Assembly (NCBI GenBank): GCA_031271075.1
Contig: JAISWN010000308.1
Coordinates: forward strand, 1-14,872
Direction of reading: 5' to 3'
Length of the DNA stretch: 14,872 bases
Origin: Treponema sp.
GTDB lineage: Bacteria > Spirochaetota > Spirochaetia > Treponematales > Breznakiellaceae
Part shown: one piece after another, positions 7,177-14,778 of the stretch
How the letters are laid out: each line of letters begins with the position of its first letter
How positions within the stretch are numbered: position 1 is the first letter of the stretch
Program-made: the position numbers and the translations under genes
The notes under the pieces: generated by a model
What the model was told of the DNA's origin: nothing
Databases searched by the model: none
What the model saw: the letters and a program-made list of their open reading frames with translations, nothing else

Positions 7177-7200
7177 TTCCAAAATCCCTTGGTTTTGGAA
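7177..7200. repeat. 8-bp inverted repeat before aroB
   Basis: TTCCAAAA (7177-7184) and TTTTGGAA (7193-7200) are exact complements around an 8-nt loop. It ends 20 nt before the TTG start of aroB and could be an operator or shape the ribosome-binding region. Confidence 0.45.
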
Positions 7201-7220
7201 GCGGCTCAACCGTATTTGAT

Positions 7221-8450
7221 TTGATTACCACCGATTATAGTTTTAATTTTTCCGGCTTTCCGTCAAAAGTGCGGATCACGCGGGAGCTTCCGGGATTTGA
7301 AGACATTGTCCGGGACATAAGCCGCAAAACGGCGGGGGAAGAGGATGTTAAGCCGGTTTCCCGCTGCCTCCTGGTATGCGACAAAAACACTCTCCCTATA
7401 GCCCAAGCCATAGCCCGGAGCGGAGCCGCCGGGGCCGGGGAAATTTCCTCCGGGCCGGTTCCCGAAGGCCGGGCTTCTCTCTGTTCGCTTCCCCCGGGGG
7501 AGGATCAAAAAAACTGGGCTTCGGTGGAACAGATCCTCCGTTCCGCCCGGGAGGCCGGCCTGGGCCGGGACGGCCTCTTTATCGCCGTCGGCGGCGGGGT
7601 GGTAAGCGATCTGGCCGCTTTCGCCGCGTCGGTGTACATGCGGGGAACCCGGCTCTGTATCGTGTCCACCAGCCTCCTGGGTATGGCAGACGCCGCCCTG
7701 GGGGGCAAGACCGGATTCGACCTTTTCGGAATCAAGAACCTGGCCGGAACGTTCTACCCGGCCCGATGCGTATACCTTCCCCTCGACAGTCTCAGCACCC
7801 TCCCCCCGGCGGAATGGAAGTCCGGCATGGCGGAACTCCTCAAGACCGCCGTATTGGACGGGGATGAATTCCTCACCCTTGCCGCTTCCCTCACCCAGGA
7901 TCTCTCCCCCGGCAGTTTTTCCGCGTCTTTTCCGGAAACCTTTACCCGGCGTCTCCTTGAAGGGAGCGCGGAAAGGCTCACGGACTGTCTTTCCCGGGCC
8001 ATTGCCTACAAGGGCCGCGTCGTCGAGTCCGATCCCAGGGAGACCGGAACCCGGCGGGCCCTGCTGAACCTGGGGCATACCTTCGCCCACGCCCTTGAAT
8101 CCGCCGCCGGACTTGGCCGCCTTTCCCACGGGGAAGCGGTGGCCTGGGGTGTAATCCGGGCCTGCGAGCTGGGGCTGGCCCTTGGCATAACCCCCCCCTC
8201 CCGGGCGGAAGCCATAAGCCGGCTCTTTTCTTCCTACGGCTACGAAATTGCCGCCCCCCATCCCCTCATGGGCGATATTGAGTCGTTCCTGAGGGCCCTA
8301 GAAGGGGACAAAAAGAAAAGGGGGGGCAGGCTGGTGTTTATCGTCCCCGCCGCGGAGGGCGCCGTGCAGACCAAGGCGGACGCTCCACCGGAAACTTCGC
8401 TGCTCAGAAATATTATCGCCGGAAACCTTTACCGGCCGGCCTGGTACTAG
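7221..8450 (+). CDS. aroB: 3-dehydroquinate synthase (AroB)
   Basis: This 409-residue enzyme cyclises DAHP to 3-dehydroquinate in the shikimate pathway, in the cytoplasm, with NAD+ and a divalent metal. Family marks in order are LPPGEDQKNW, the GGGVVSDLAAF glycine loop, YMRGT, STSLLGM, LGGKTG, KNLAGTFY, E205 in GMAELLK, then H286 and H290 in GHTFAHALE and H303 in SHGEAV. The Glu and two His are placed like the metal ligands of known DHQ synthases; H290 is also conserved. Length is slightly above the usual 350-380 because of a longer N-terminal region. TTG 7221 is the chosen start; it lacks a well-spaced ribosome-binding site, and GTG 7269 in the same frame is an alternative. It seems transcribed alone, with a structured leader before it and hairpins after. 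AroB-like sugar cyclases are possible, but nothing specific to them is seen. Confidence 0.88.
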   Translation: MITTDYSFNFSGFPSKVRITRELPGFEDIVRDISRKTAGEEDVKPVSRCLLVCDKNTLPIAQAIARSGAAGAGEISSGPVPEGRASLCSLPPGEDQKNWASVEQILRSAREAGLGRDGLFIAVGGGVVSDLAAFAASVYMRGTRLCIVSTSLLGMADAALGGKTGFDLFGIKNLAGTFYPARCVYLPLDSLSTLPPAEWKSGMAELLKTAVLDGDEFLTLAASLTQDLSPGSFSASFPETFTRRLLEGSAERLTDCLSRAIAYKGRVVESDPRETGTRRALLNLGHTFAHALESAAGLGRLSHGEAVAWGVIRACELGLALGITPPSRAEAISRLFSSYGYEIAAPHPLMGDIESFLRALEGDKKKRGGRLVFIVPAAEGAVQTKADAPPETSLLRNIIAGNLYRPAWY

Positions 8451-8501
8451 CAGTTTGCCGCGCTCCGCGCGTAAACCTGCAAGCGCCACAGATCGCTGGC
8501 G
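8450..8501. repeat. Two hairpins after aroB
   Basis: An imperfect hairpin of about 11 pairs (8450-8480, one wobble and small bulges) begins at the last base of the aroB stop. A 5-bp hairpin follows (arms CGCCA 8484-8488 and TGGCG 8497-8501). Neither has a T-run. They may protect the 3' end or form part of a Rho-type end. Confidence 0.4.
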
Positions 8502-8523
8502 AAACTTACTCTCCCGCCGGCTT

Positions 8524-8556
8524 AAAAACGGAGGCTTTCCCGAAACTCCGGTTTTT
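8524..8556 (+). terminator. Terminator-like hairpin upstream of the Omp85-like gene
   Basis: CGGAG (8529-8533) pairs with CTCCG (8546-8550), with a further TTT/AAA pairing inside, A5 before the stem and T5 (8552-8556) after it. It is A-rich and T-rich on opposite sides, so it may work on both strands. It would end the aroB transcript. The next gene starts only 30 nt later, so it could also attenuate that gene. Confidence 0.5.
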
Positions 8557-8570
8557 GGAAAACGTTCAAT

Positions 8571-8578
8571 AGGCAGGT
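8571..8578 (+). promoter_or_regulatory. Ribosome-binding site fixing the TTG start of the Omp85-like gene
   Basis: AGGCAGGT ends 7 nt before TTG 8586. The start gives a clean signal peptide, which supports this rare start codon. Confidence 0.6.
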
Positions 8579-8585
8579 AAACCAT

Positions 8586-10199
8586 TTGCGCAGAATCACG
8601 TGTTGCAGCATCGCCTTCGTTTTCCTTTTCCTTGCCATCAGGCCCGGCCTTGTTCCGGCTCAGCAGCAGGAAACCGCGGCCGGCGAAGGCTCCCTTCCCG
8701 GGCCCGAAAGTTCCCCCGCAGCCTCCGCCGGGCCGGGAACCAGCGCCCCTTCAGCGGATCGAACCGTCTACATTATCCGTAACATCGACTTCAACATCAC
8801 CGGCCGATCCCTTCCCTTCGCCCTGATGTACAACGGGAAATTCGAAAAGGGAGAGGAGATTACCGGCAAGGCAAATCTTGAACTTTATATCCACGACCGC
8901 ACCCAGCGGCTGATCAACCAGCGGGTACTCAAGGACGACGCGCGGATCGACTATACTATCGGAGAAGCCGGGGAAGACGGGAAAATACCGGTGGATCTCC
9001 TGGTCACCGTCAGCGACACCTGGAATATCATAGCGTTTCCCAAACCCCTCTGGGATCCCAATACCGGCCTCGATATTACCATGAAAGCCCGGGACTACAA
9101 TTTTTTCGGAACCATGAACGCCCTGCGCATAGACCTGGGCTACTCCCTTAACCAGGATCAGGAAAGCAATTTTAACTTTCTCATCGACACGGACATCCCC
9201 TTTCAGGCTCTCGGCCTTAAGTGGAACATCAATTTTGACAATGAACTTAACTACACCTGGCAGGAAGCCCTGGGCTACAAAAACACTACCGGGGTTTCCA
9301 TGGAGCTGCCCTTCAAAACCACCACTTTTATATTTGACGTGTCCCATTATACCACCTGGTATCCCAAGACCGCGCGGCGTTACCACGAGGAGTATGGCGA
9401 TTATTTTGAAGGTCTCGTTAATTCCGTGGAATTTTCCACATCCTGGAAGATACCCACGGGCATCAAGGTGTTTGACTACGGAGAACTTACCTACCAGCCC
9501 AAGATATCCGAGGATATTGCTTATAATCCCGCCAACTCCCACCTCCATTATTTCAACGACCTTCTCAAGGGGCCCATTACCAGCCTGAGCCAGAGCCTTG
9601 GCTTTGACCGGGTGGACTGGATCGGGAACTACCGCAAGGGAATGGATGTTTACTTTAACACCAATAGTAACTACAACCACAACCGGGAGTACTGGAACAC
9701 CCAGTATTCGGTAGACGCCCGAGGGTATTTTGTTTTTACCGATTTCCTGGGCATGTCGTCAAGGCTCCTCTGGCGTCACTGGTTTTACACTTTTCCCGAA
9801 AAATATGTGGAAGACGCGGGGGACGTGCTGCGGGGGATCCTCAACCAAGATATCTGGGCCGACCGGATGCTCTCGTTGAATCTGGAATTTCCCTTCAAGG
9901 TTTTCACCGCCCGGCCCTCCGACTGGTTCAACAAGTCGAAAATGCGTATCTTTAACTTTGACATGTACCTTTCCCCTATGCTTGACATCGCCCTCGTCCA
10001 TATTTCAGGCAACCTGAACGATCAGCCGCCCCTCAAGATGTACTATACCGGCGGCATGGAAGCCCTGGTTTTTCCGGAATTCATGCGCAGCCTTTATCTC
10101 AGGATCAGCGCCGGCATCGATCTTGAAGCCTGGCTTAAAAACGGTAAACTGACCAAATCGGAACTGTTTATCGGCATCGGACATTTCTTTGGAGCCTAG
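8586..10199 (+). CDS. Outer-membrane beta-barrel with N-terminal POTRA-like domain (Omp85-like)
   Basis: This is a 537-residue exported protein. Residues 1-25 form a signal peptide (two Arg, hydrophobic core, cut after VPA-25). An Ala/Pro/Ser/Gly-rich linker runs to about 58. Residues about 60-150 read like one POTRA domain: the strand YIIRNIDFNITG, a helix with KGEEITGKANLELYI, LINQRVLKDD, then VDLLVTVSDTWNII. The rest is alternating aromatic/polar beta-strand sequence, as expected for a barrel, ending in GIGHFFGA. The layout resembles the BamA/TamA/Omp85 superfamily, which inserts or moves macromolecules across the outer membrane, but one POTRA is few and I cannot place it in a named subfamily. 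The Wzi-family gene starts 4 nt after it, so a joint role in surface-polymer export or anchoring is likely but inferred. Confidence 0.7.
   Translation: MRRITCCSIAFVFLFLAIRPGLVPAQQQETAAGEGSLPGPESSPAASAGPGTSAPSADRTVYIIRNIDFNITGRSLPFALMYNGKFEKGEEITGKANLELYIHDRTQRLINQRVLKDDARIDYTIGEAGEDGKIPVDLLVTVSDTWNIIAFPKPLWDPNTGLDITMKARDYNFFGTMNALRIDLGYSLNQDQESNFNFLIDTDIPFQALGLKWNINFDNELNYTWQEALGYKNTTGVSMELPFKTTTFIFDVSHYTTWYPKTARRYHEEYGDYFEGLVNSVEFSTSWKIPTGIKVFDYGELTYQPKISEDIAYNPANSHLHYFNDLLKGPITSLSQSLGFDRVDWIGNYRKGMDVYFNTNSNYNHNREYWNTQYSVDARGYFVFTDFLGMSSRLLWRHWFYTFPEKYVEDAGDVLRGILNQDIWADRMLSLNLEFPFKVFTARPSDWFNKSKMRIFNFDMYLSPMLDIALVHISGNLNDQPPLKMYYTGGMEALVFPEFMRSLYLRISAGIDLEAWLKNGKLTKSELFIGIGHFFGA
10191..10194 (+). 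promoter_or_regulatory. Ribosome-binding site fixing the start of the Wzi-family gene
   Basis: GGAG, inside the end of the Omp85-like gene, ends 9 nt before ATG 10204. It favours that ATG over the in-frame TTG at 10189, which would precede the site and spoil the signal peptide. Confidence 0.75.
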
Positions 10200-10203
10200 A
10201 ACA

Positions 10204-11838
10204 ATGAACCGTTTATTTTTAATTACAGTAATACTATTATTAGCCCTTGGCGCCTTGCCCCTTCCCCTGGAGGCCCAGGAACCGCTCAAGTCCGCTGAAG
10301 AAGAATACTACGACTTCCTCTCCCTGCTGGACCTCACCAAACGGCCCACCCTCGGCTACCGTACCCTTTCGGACTCGGTGTGGGCCGTCTCGCCCGGTGT
10401 CCGGCACCCGTGGGACGGGCTTAACCTGGGCCGTACCCATAAATGGTCCGATTCCATCGCCCTGCGCGTCTATGGTCCTGAGCTGTTTGTTTCTTTCAAT
10501 ACGGCCGCGCCCTATGGTTACTATGACGGCGCCCTCTGGCAAGGCAGGGGGCTCAATACAAGCCTCTCTGCCGGCGTCAGGCTTGAAGTATACGGGTTTG
10601 ATCTGACATTCAAACCCCAGCTAAGTTTTTCCCAAAATCTTGGATTCGATATAATGCCTTCAGTAATGCCTAATGAAACCAATCCCAATAAATATGGCTA
10701 CTTCTGGGGTTACGGGATTGACGCTCCCCAGCGCTTCGGCGATCTGCCTTTTTTGGTGTACGATTGGGGGGACTCGGAGATTAGATATACGTGGAAGACC
10801 CTTACCATCGGTTTCGGAACCCAAACCATCTGGCTTGGCCCGGCCAGGATCAACCCTATCCTCCATTCCAACAACGCCCCGGCATACCCGAAATTCGACA
10901 TCGGCCTCCGCAGGCAATCGGTTACCATACCCTGGCTTGACTGGTACATCGGGGATTTTGAGGCGCGGGTTTGGATCGGCCGCCTAACCGAGTCGGATTA
11001 TTTTGACAACGACACGTCTAATGACAACACTATGTTTCACGGGTTTTCCTTTGCCTATGCCCCCTCCTTCATTTCCGGCCTGACCCTCATGGTAAACCGG
11101 GTATGCCTCGTGCCCTGGAAAGCAGAAAATTTGAAATATATGTTCCCGAGTGATGACAATACCTACGAAGATCAGAAAGCCTCTTTCGGTTTATCCTGGG
11201 TTTTTCCCCAGGTCGGATTTGAGATCTATGGCGAACTGGGTATTGACGACTATGTCGGAGGGTGGCTTCCGGGATATATCCGCCATCCCTTTCATACAAC
11301 TGTCTATACCGCAGGTTTAAGAAAGTCTTTTAACATCCTGCCTAAAAAACAGATCTACGGGGAACTTGTTTTTGAATTCAACTGGATGGAGATGACCCAG
11401 GATTTCCAGTTTCAATGGCCCTATTCTTTCTATTTTCACCATATAAACAGACACGGGTATACCAATAAGGGCCAGATATTGGGTAACCCGATTAGTCCCG
11501 GCGGCAACGCCCAATACCTTGGGTTCAAATTTTATTACCCCAAAGGGGATACCCTTTTGTTTATCAGCCGGGCCAACCCCGACAACAACTACCTGTACGG
11601 AAAAGCCGTAGGGGTAAGCGTGGCGGATAACGAGCTTAACAGGAAATATCATTCGTCTTTCAAGGCCGATTTTTCACTAGGTATAGATACATTATATGCA
11701 TTATCGTCCGCACTTATGGTATCAGGAGGCCTTGTTTACAACCTCCTGATTAATCCTGAGTATATAAAGGCTGAAGGGTATACCAACAATTATCTATACA
11801 ATTTTTCTGTCCGGCTTGGCCTGAATTTAAAGCTGTGA
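10204..11838 (+). CDS. Capsule-assembly Wzi-family outer-membrane protein
   Basis: This is a 544-residue outer-membrane protein. Residues 1-24 form a signal peptide (MNR, long Leu/Ile core, cut after LEA-24). The mature part is beta-strand-rich with many Tyr, Trp and Phe. Residues about 203-235 carry a Wzi-like stretch: GFGTQTIWLGP followed by LHSNNAPAYP. In E. coli, Wzi is an 18-stranded barrel that binds group 1 capsule at the cell surface. Homologues in other phyla carry only the family domain, so surface-polysaccharide binding is the safe expectation here. It follows the Omp85-like gene by 4 nt and precedes nucleotide-activation and polymer genes by 7 nt, which fits a capsule operon. Base composition is intermediate between the left and right parts of the window. 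Confidence 0.72.
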   Translation: MNRLFLITVILLLALGALPLPLEAQEPLKSAEEEYYDFLSLLDLTKRPTLGYRTLSDSVWAVSPGVRHPWDGLNLGRTHKWSDSIALRVYGPELFVSFNTAAPYGYYDGALWQGRGLNTSLSAGVRLEVYGFDLTFKPQLSFSQNLGFDIMPSVMPNETNPNKYGYFWGYGIDAPQRFGDLPFLVYDWGDSEIRYTWKTLTIGFGTQTIWLGPARINPILHSNNAPAYPKFDIGLRRQSVTIPWLDWYIGDFEARVWIGRLTESDYFDNDTSNDNTMFHGFSFAYAPSFISGLTLMVNRVCLVPWKAENLKYMFPSDDNTYEDQKASFGLSWVFPQVGFEIYGELGIDDYVGGWLPGYIRHPFHTTVYTAGLRKSFNILPKKQIYGELVFEFNWMEMTQDFQFQWPYSFYFHHINRHGYTNKGQILGNPISPGGNAQYLGFKFYYPKGDTLLFISRANPDNNYLYGKAVGVSVADNELNRKYHSSFKADFSLGIDTLYALSSALMVSGGLVYNLLINPEYIKAEGYTNNYLYNFSVRLGLNLKL

Positions 11839-11845
11839 AAAACAA

Positions 11846-12586
11846 ATGACAATTGCGCTGATCACGGCCGCAGGAAAAGGCAAACGGATGAAGCTGGACA
11901 CCCCAAAACAGTTTCTATACGTGGAAGATAAACCCGTTATCATTTATACTCTCGAGGCGTTCCAGAGTCATCCCAGCATTGACGCCATTCTTGTTGTCTG
12001 CCTTGAAGGCTGGCATGATATTCTGTGGACTTATGCGCGGCAATACGGTATTAAAAAACTCAGGTGGATTATCAACGGCGGAAATACCGGACACGATTCA
12101 ATCTACTGCGGTTTGATGGAACTAAAAAAATATTGTTCCGAAGACGACGCCGTCTTAATCCACGATGGCAACAGACCCCTGGTACCCCAGGAAGTTATCT
12201 CCGATGGCCTCGTCGTTTATTCCAAGCATGGTTCGTCTGTTTCGGTTATACCCTGCACAGAGGTTGTCTTCAGAAGTATCAATGACTATGTTTCCAAAGA
12301 GGAAATACCCCGGGAGCAGCTTTTCCGTACCCAGACGCCGCATATATTCAGCCTCAAAAAGCTGCTCTGGGCTCACGGCAAGGCAAAAACAGAAAACATA
12401 GAAGCTCCAAGCGCCACCTGTTCACTGATGAACGTGTTGAATGAACCGATTTATTTTTCCCGGGGTTCTGAAATTAATATCAAGATAACAACCGTTGATG
12501 ACATCGAAATATTTAAGGCTTTCCTGTATTTAAAATCAATGCTGGGATCAAGGAAACAGCATGTTCATTACCAGTCCTCTCTATAA
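11846..12586 (+). CDS. IspD/TarI-family cytidylyltransferase (likely polyol- or sugar-phosphate activating)
   Basis: This 246-residue enzyme belongs to the family that transfers CMP from CTP to a phosphorylated alcohol. The CTP-binding loop AAGKGKRM is followed by PKQF; R14 and K21 match E. coli IspD R20 and K27. HDGNRP keeps the Asp and Arg of the family's HDxxRP, and the end has INIKITTVDDI, like TarI. Departures are GGNTGHDS, where family members have GGxxRxxS, and EAPSAT in place of the Asp-rich substrate loop of IspD. Those changes and the neighbours (an SDR and a TagF-like transferase) argue against the isoprenoid enzyme and for making a CDP-activated polyol or sugar phosphate for surface polymer. 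CDP-ribitol is the best-known product of such enzymes. It overlaps the SDR gene by 26 nt. No clear ribosome-binding site precedes ATG 11846. Confidence 0.8.
   Translation: MTIALITAAGKGKRMKLDTPKQFLYVEDKPVIIYTLEAFQSHPSIDAILVVCLEGWHDILWTYARQYGIKKLRWIINGGNTGHDSIYCGLMELKKYCSEDDAVLIHDGNRPLVPQEVISDGLVVYSKHGSSVSVIPCTEVVFRSINDYVSKEEIPREQLFRTQTPHIFSLKKLLWAHGKAKTENIEAPSATCSLMNVLNEPIYFSRGSEINIKITTVDDIEIFKAFLYLKSMLGSRKQHVHYQSSL
12550..12554 (+). promoter_or_regulatory. Ribosome-binding site of the SDR gene
   Basis: AAGGA ends 6 nt before ATG 12561 and lies within the cytidylyltransferase gene. It supports the 26-nt overlap as real. Confidence 0.7.
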
Positions 12587-13619
12587 GCAGGATATCGAAA
12601 ATATTTCATCCGGGAACATTGACTGGAATTTTTATAGAAACAAAAAAATATTGATTACCGGCGGCAATGGTTTAATCGGCTCTTTTTTGATCGATTTACT
12701 TATGCACCGTAACATCCGGCATAACGATAATATTGGTATATATACTATCGGACGCAATAGACAGAAAACCGTGAAACGGTTCAAAGATTATTTCGGCTTC
12801 CCTTGCTTTGATTTTATTGAGCATGATTTGTTGCATCCCCTGAACCGGAAGCTTAATATTGATTTTGTTATCCATGGCGCAAGCAACACCCATCCCAGGG
12901 CTTACGCTTCCGCGCCCATAGATACCATTCTTGTCTCGGTATATGGGACAAAGAACATACTTGATTTTTCTTTTGAAAATAATGTAAAAAGGGTATTGTT
13001 TCTTTCCAGTGTTGAAATCTATGGATCGAACAGGGGTGATGTCGAATTATTTGACGAAAATTATTGTGGCTATATAGATCCGAATACCATTAGGGCCGGT
13101 TACCCGGAAGGGAAAAGGGCGGCGGAATCTCTTTGTCAGGCGTATATATGCCAAAAAAACCTTGATATCCTCATCGCCCGCTGCTCAAGGGTATACGGAC
13201 CAACCATGGGAGATGACGACAGCAAGGCTATAGCCCAGTTCCTCAGAAACGCCGCTATAAACGAGGATATTGTTCTGAAAAGCAAAGGCGGCCAACTTTT
13301 TTCCTATTGTTATGTTGCTGATGTTTGTTCAGCATTACTGTATTTGCTTCCCTTGGGAGACAAGGGGAACGCCTACAATATAGCCGGGCCGGATCTTGAT
13401 ACAGACTTGCGTCAAATCGCTCTATTGTTGGCCTCTTTTAACAATACAAAGCTTAAGTTCGAGGAACCATCCAATTTGGAAGCAATGGGGTTCTCAAAGG
13501 CCTCCAAGGCCCTGCTTGACAGTTCAAAAATTGAAGCGCTGGGCTGGCATCCTCTTTTTAATCTTCATGACGGCCTGGAACGGACGGTTGCTGTATTAAA
13601 ACAGATGCAATCCAAATAA
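12561..13619 (+). CDS. Extended SDR, NAD-dependent epimerase/dehydratase (UXS/ArnA-decarboxylase-like)
   Basis: This 352-residue protein is an extended short-chain dehydrogenase. The NAD-binding TGGNGLIG is at 33-40. The catalytic Y181 and K185 are in GYPEGKR, a form common in UDP-glucuronate decarboxylases. LSSVEIYG puts E152 where ArnA has its catalytic E434 and S150 where ArnA has T432; the intervening Ser is Val here. YGPTMGDDDSK resembles the UXS segment YGPRM(x)nDGR but lacks its Arg. It probably oxidises, decarboxylates or epimerises a nucleotide-linked sugar. The 26-nt overlap with the cytidylyltransferase suggests they act on the same CDP-linked compound or its precursor. This is not the TarJ-type reductase normally paired with TarI. 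The exact reaction cannot be told. Confidence 0.8.
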   Translation: MFITSPLYKQDIENISSGNIDWNFYRNKKILITGGNGLIGSFLIDLLMHRNIRHNDNIGIYTIGRNRQKTVKRFKDYFGFPCFDFIEHDLLHPLNRKLNIDFVIHGASNTHPRAYASAPIDTILVSVYGTKNILDFSFENNVKRVLFLSSVEIYGSNRGDVELFDENYCGYIDPNTIRAGYPEGKRAAESLCQAYICQKNLDILIARCSRVYGPTMGDDDSKAIAQFLRNAAINEDIVLKSKGGQLFSYCYVADVCSALLYLLPLGDKGNAYNIAGPDLDTDLRQIALLLASFNNTKLKFEEPSNLEAMGFSKASKALLDSSKIEALGWHPLFNLHDGLERTVAVLKQMQSK

Positions 13620-13632
13620 ACTAAAAGTTCCA

Positions 13633-14778
13633 ATGTCTAAAATTTTATACCCTGTTTTCCTTGCATGCTTTCGGCTTTTTCTGTTTTATTTTTTTCGTAT
13701 TTTTCCTATCAATAAGAATCGTGTTTTTGTTGTTAATTTTAACGGCAAGGGATACGGAGATAATCCCAAATACATAACCGAAGCGATACTACGCCGCAGA
13801 CTGAAATTTGAAATAATATGGGCGGTGGATAATCTGGATAAATATAATTTTCCTCCGGGTATAAAAACGGTTAAATATAATTCTATAAAATCTATCTTTT
13901 TTCAGGTTACTGCGAAAATATGGATTGATAATACGCGGAAAGAGCATTTTGTCCGAAAAAGAGAAAAACAATTCTATATACAGACATGGCACGGTTGCAT
14001 CGGGCTTAAGAAATCAGAAAAAGATTCGGAAATTACGCTGTCAAGAGTATACATCAAACAGGCAAAGAACGATTCTAAAATGATCAACGCAATGATATCG
14101 AACAGTAATTACTGCACAAATATGTACAGAAATTCTTTTTGGTATAATGGGGAAATACTTGAATACGGTTCTCCCAGAAACGATATTCTAATCAAATATC
14201 CGGCTTCTGCCCGTGAAAAAATATATAAAATTTATAATATTGAGCCAAAATTTAAAATCATAATATATGCCCCTACATTTAGGGACAATCCAGACAGGGA
14301 AACTTATAATATTGCTTTTAAATCTATACTTCAATCGTTGAACGAGAATACATCCTGCAGATGGCTCTTTTTTTTGCGTCTGCATCCCAATCTGAAACCA
14401 GATTCCACGAAATTTCCCTTCTCCCCGGATATCATCAATGTCAGCAGTTACGATGATATGCAGGAGCTTTTAATTGCAAGTGATATCCTTATAACTGATT
14501 TTTCAAGTTCAATGTTCGAATTTATGCTTATGAAAAAACCCGTTTTTCTTTTTCTCAATGATTATGACGCGTATATAAACAAAGAACGCGGATTATACTT
14601 CGATATTTTATCCCTGCCCTTCCCGCATGCTTTTAATAATGACAAACTTTTAGACAATATAAAGAATTATAACAGGGAATTATACATCAAAAAATTAAAT
14701 CTGTTCATAGATCAATTTAACCTGTTTGAAACAGGAAATGCTTCAGAAAAGGTAGTTGACAGGATACTGTCGGTATGA
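13633..14778 (+). CDS. CDP-glycerol/ribitol glycerophosphotransferase family protein (TagF/TagB-like)
   Basis: This 381-residue transferase moves a polyol-phosphate from a CDP-polyol to a growing chain or primer, as in teichoic acids and some Gram-negative capsules. Family marks are TWHG (W119-G121, catalytic-type His120), YAPTFRD, RLHP (249-252), and TDFSS at 288-292 followed by FEFMLMKKPVF and an ERGLYFD segment. An N-terminal hydrophobic stretch (about 4-24) may tie it to the inner membrane. Length equals a single catalytic domain, without the extra N-terminal domain of long TagF polymerases. The gene is the most A/T-rich in the window, unlike the genes to its left. It follows the SDR by 13 nt without a clear ribosome-binding site and overlaps the next gene by 4 nt. 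Polymerase or primase activity cannot be separated by sequence alone. Confidence 0.85.
   Translation: MSKILYPVFLACFRLFLFYFFRIFPINKNRVFVVNFNGKGYGDNPKYITEAILRRRLKFEIIWAVDNLDKYNFPPGIKTVKYNSIKSIFFQVTAKIWIDNTRKEHFVRKREKQFYIQTWHGCIGLKKSEKDSEITLSRVYIKQAKNDSKMINAMISNSNYCTNMYRNSFWYNGEILEYGSPRNDILIKYPASAREKIYKIYNIEPKFKIIIYAPTFRDNPDRETYNIAFKSILQSLNENTSCRWLFFLRLHPNLKPDSTKFPFSPDIINVSSYDDMQELLIASDILITDFSSSMFEFMLMKKPVFLFLNDYDAYINKERGLYFDILSLPFPHAFNNDKLLDNIKNYNRELYIKKLNLFIDQFNLFETGNASEKVVDRILSV

Larger units (their letters stand above)
6757..7220. other. 464-nt gene-free region: hairpins, promoter and leader
   Basis: No reading frame here looks like protein. The region holds a short direct repeat (6777-6804), three strong inverted repeats between 6809 and 6963, a sigma-70-like promoter (6976-7004), and a leader with a small hairpin (arms 7103-7107 and 7114-7118). 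A terminator-like hairpin (7127-7156) and another hairpin (7177-7200) follow just before aroB. It is both the end of the molybdenum-hydroxylase unit and the start of the aroB unit. Confidence 0.6.

Noticed and set aside
6757..7220. CRISPR array or tRNA in the gap
   Set aside because: There are no regularly spaced identical repeats, and no cloverleaf or T-loop consensus.
7042..7224. Small plus-strand frame of 60 codons before aroB
   Set aside because: It runs through the terminator-like hairpin, has no ribosome-binding site and has a composition typical of non-coding G/C-rich DNA.
11846..12586. Housekeeping IspD of the MEP isoprenoid pathway
   Set aside because: Altered substrate-loop motifs, a TarI-like C-terminal segment and the TagF-like neighbour favour a surface-polymer role. 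The MEP role cannot be fully excluded.
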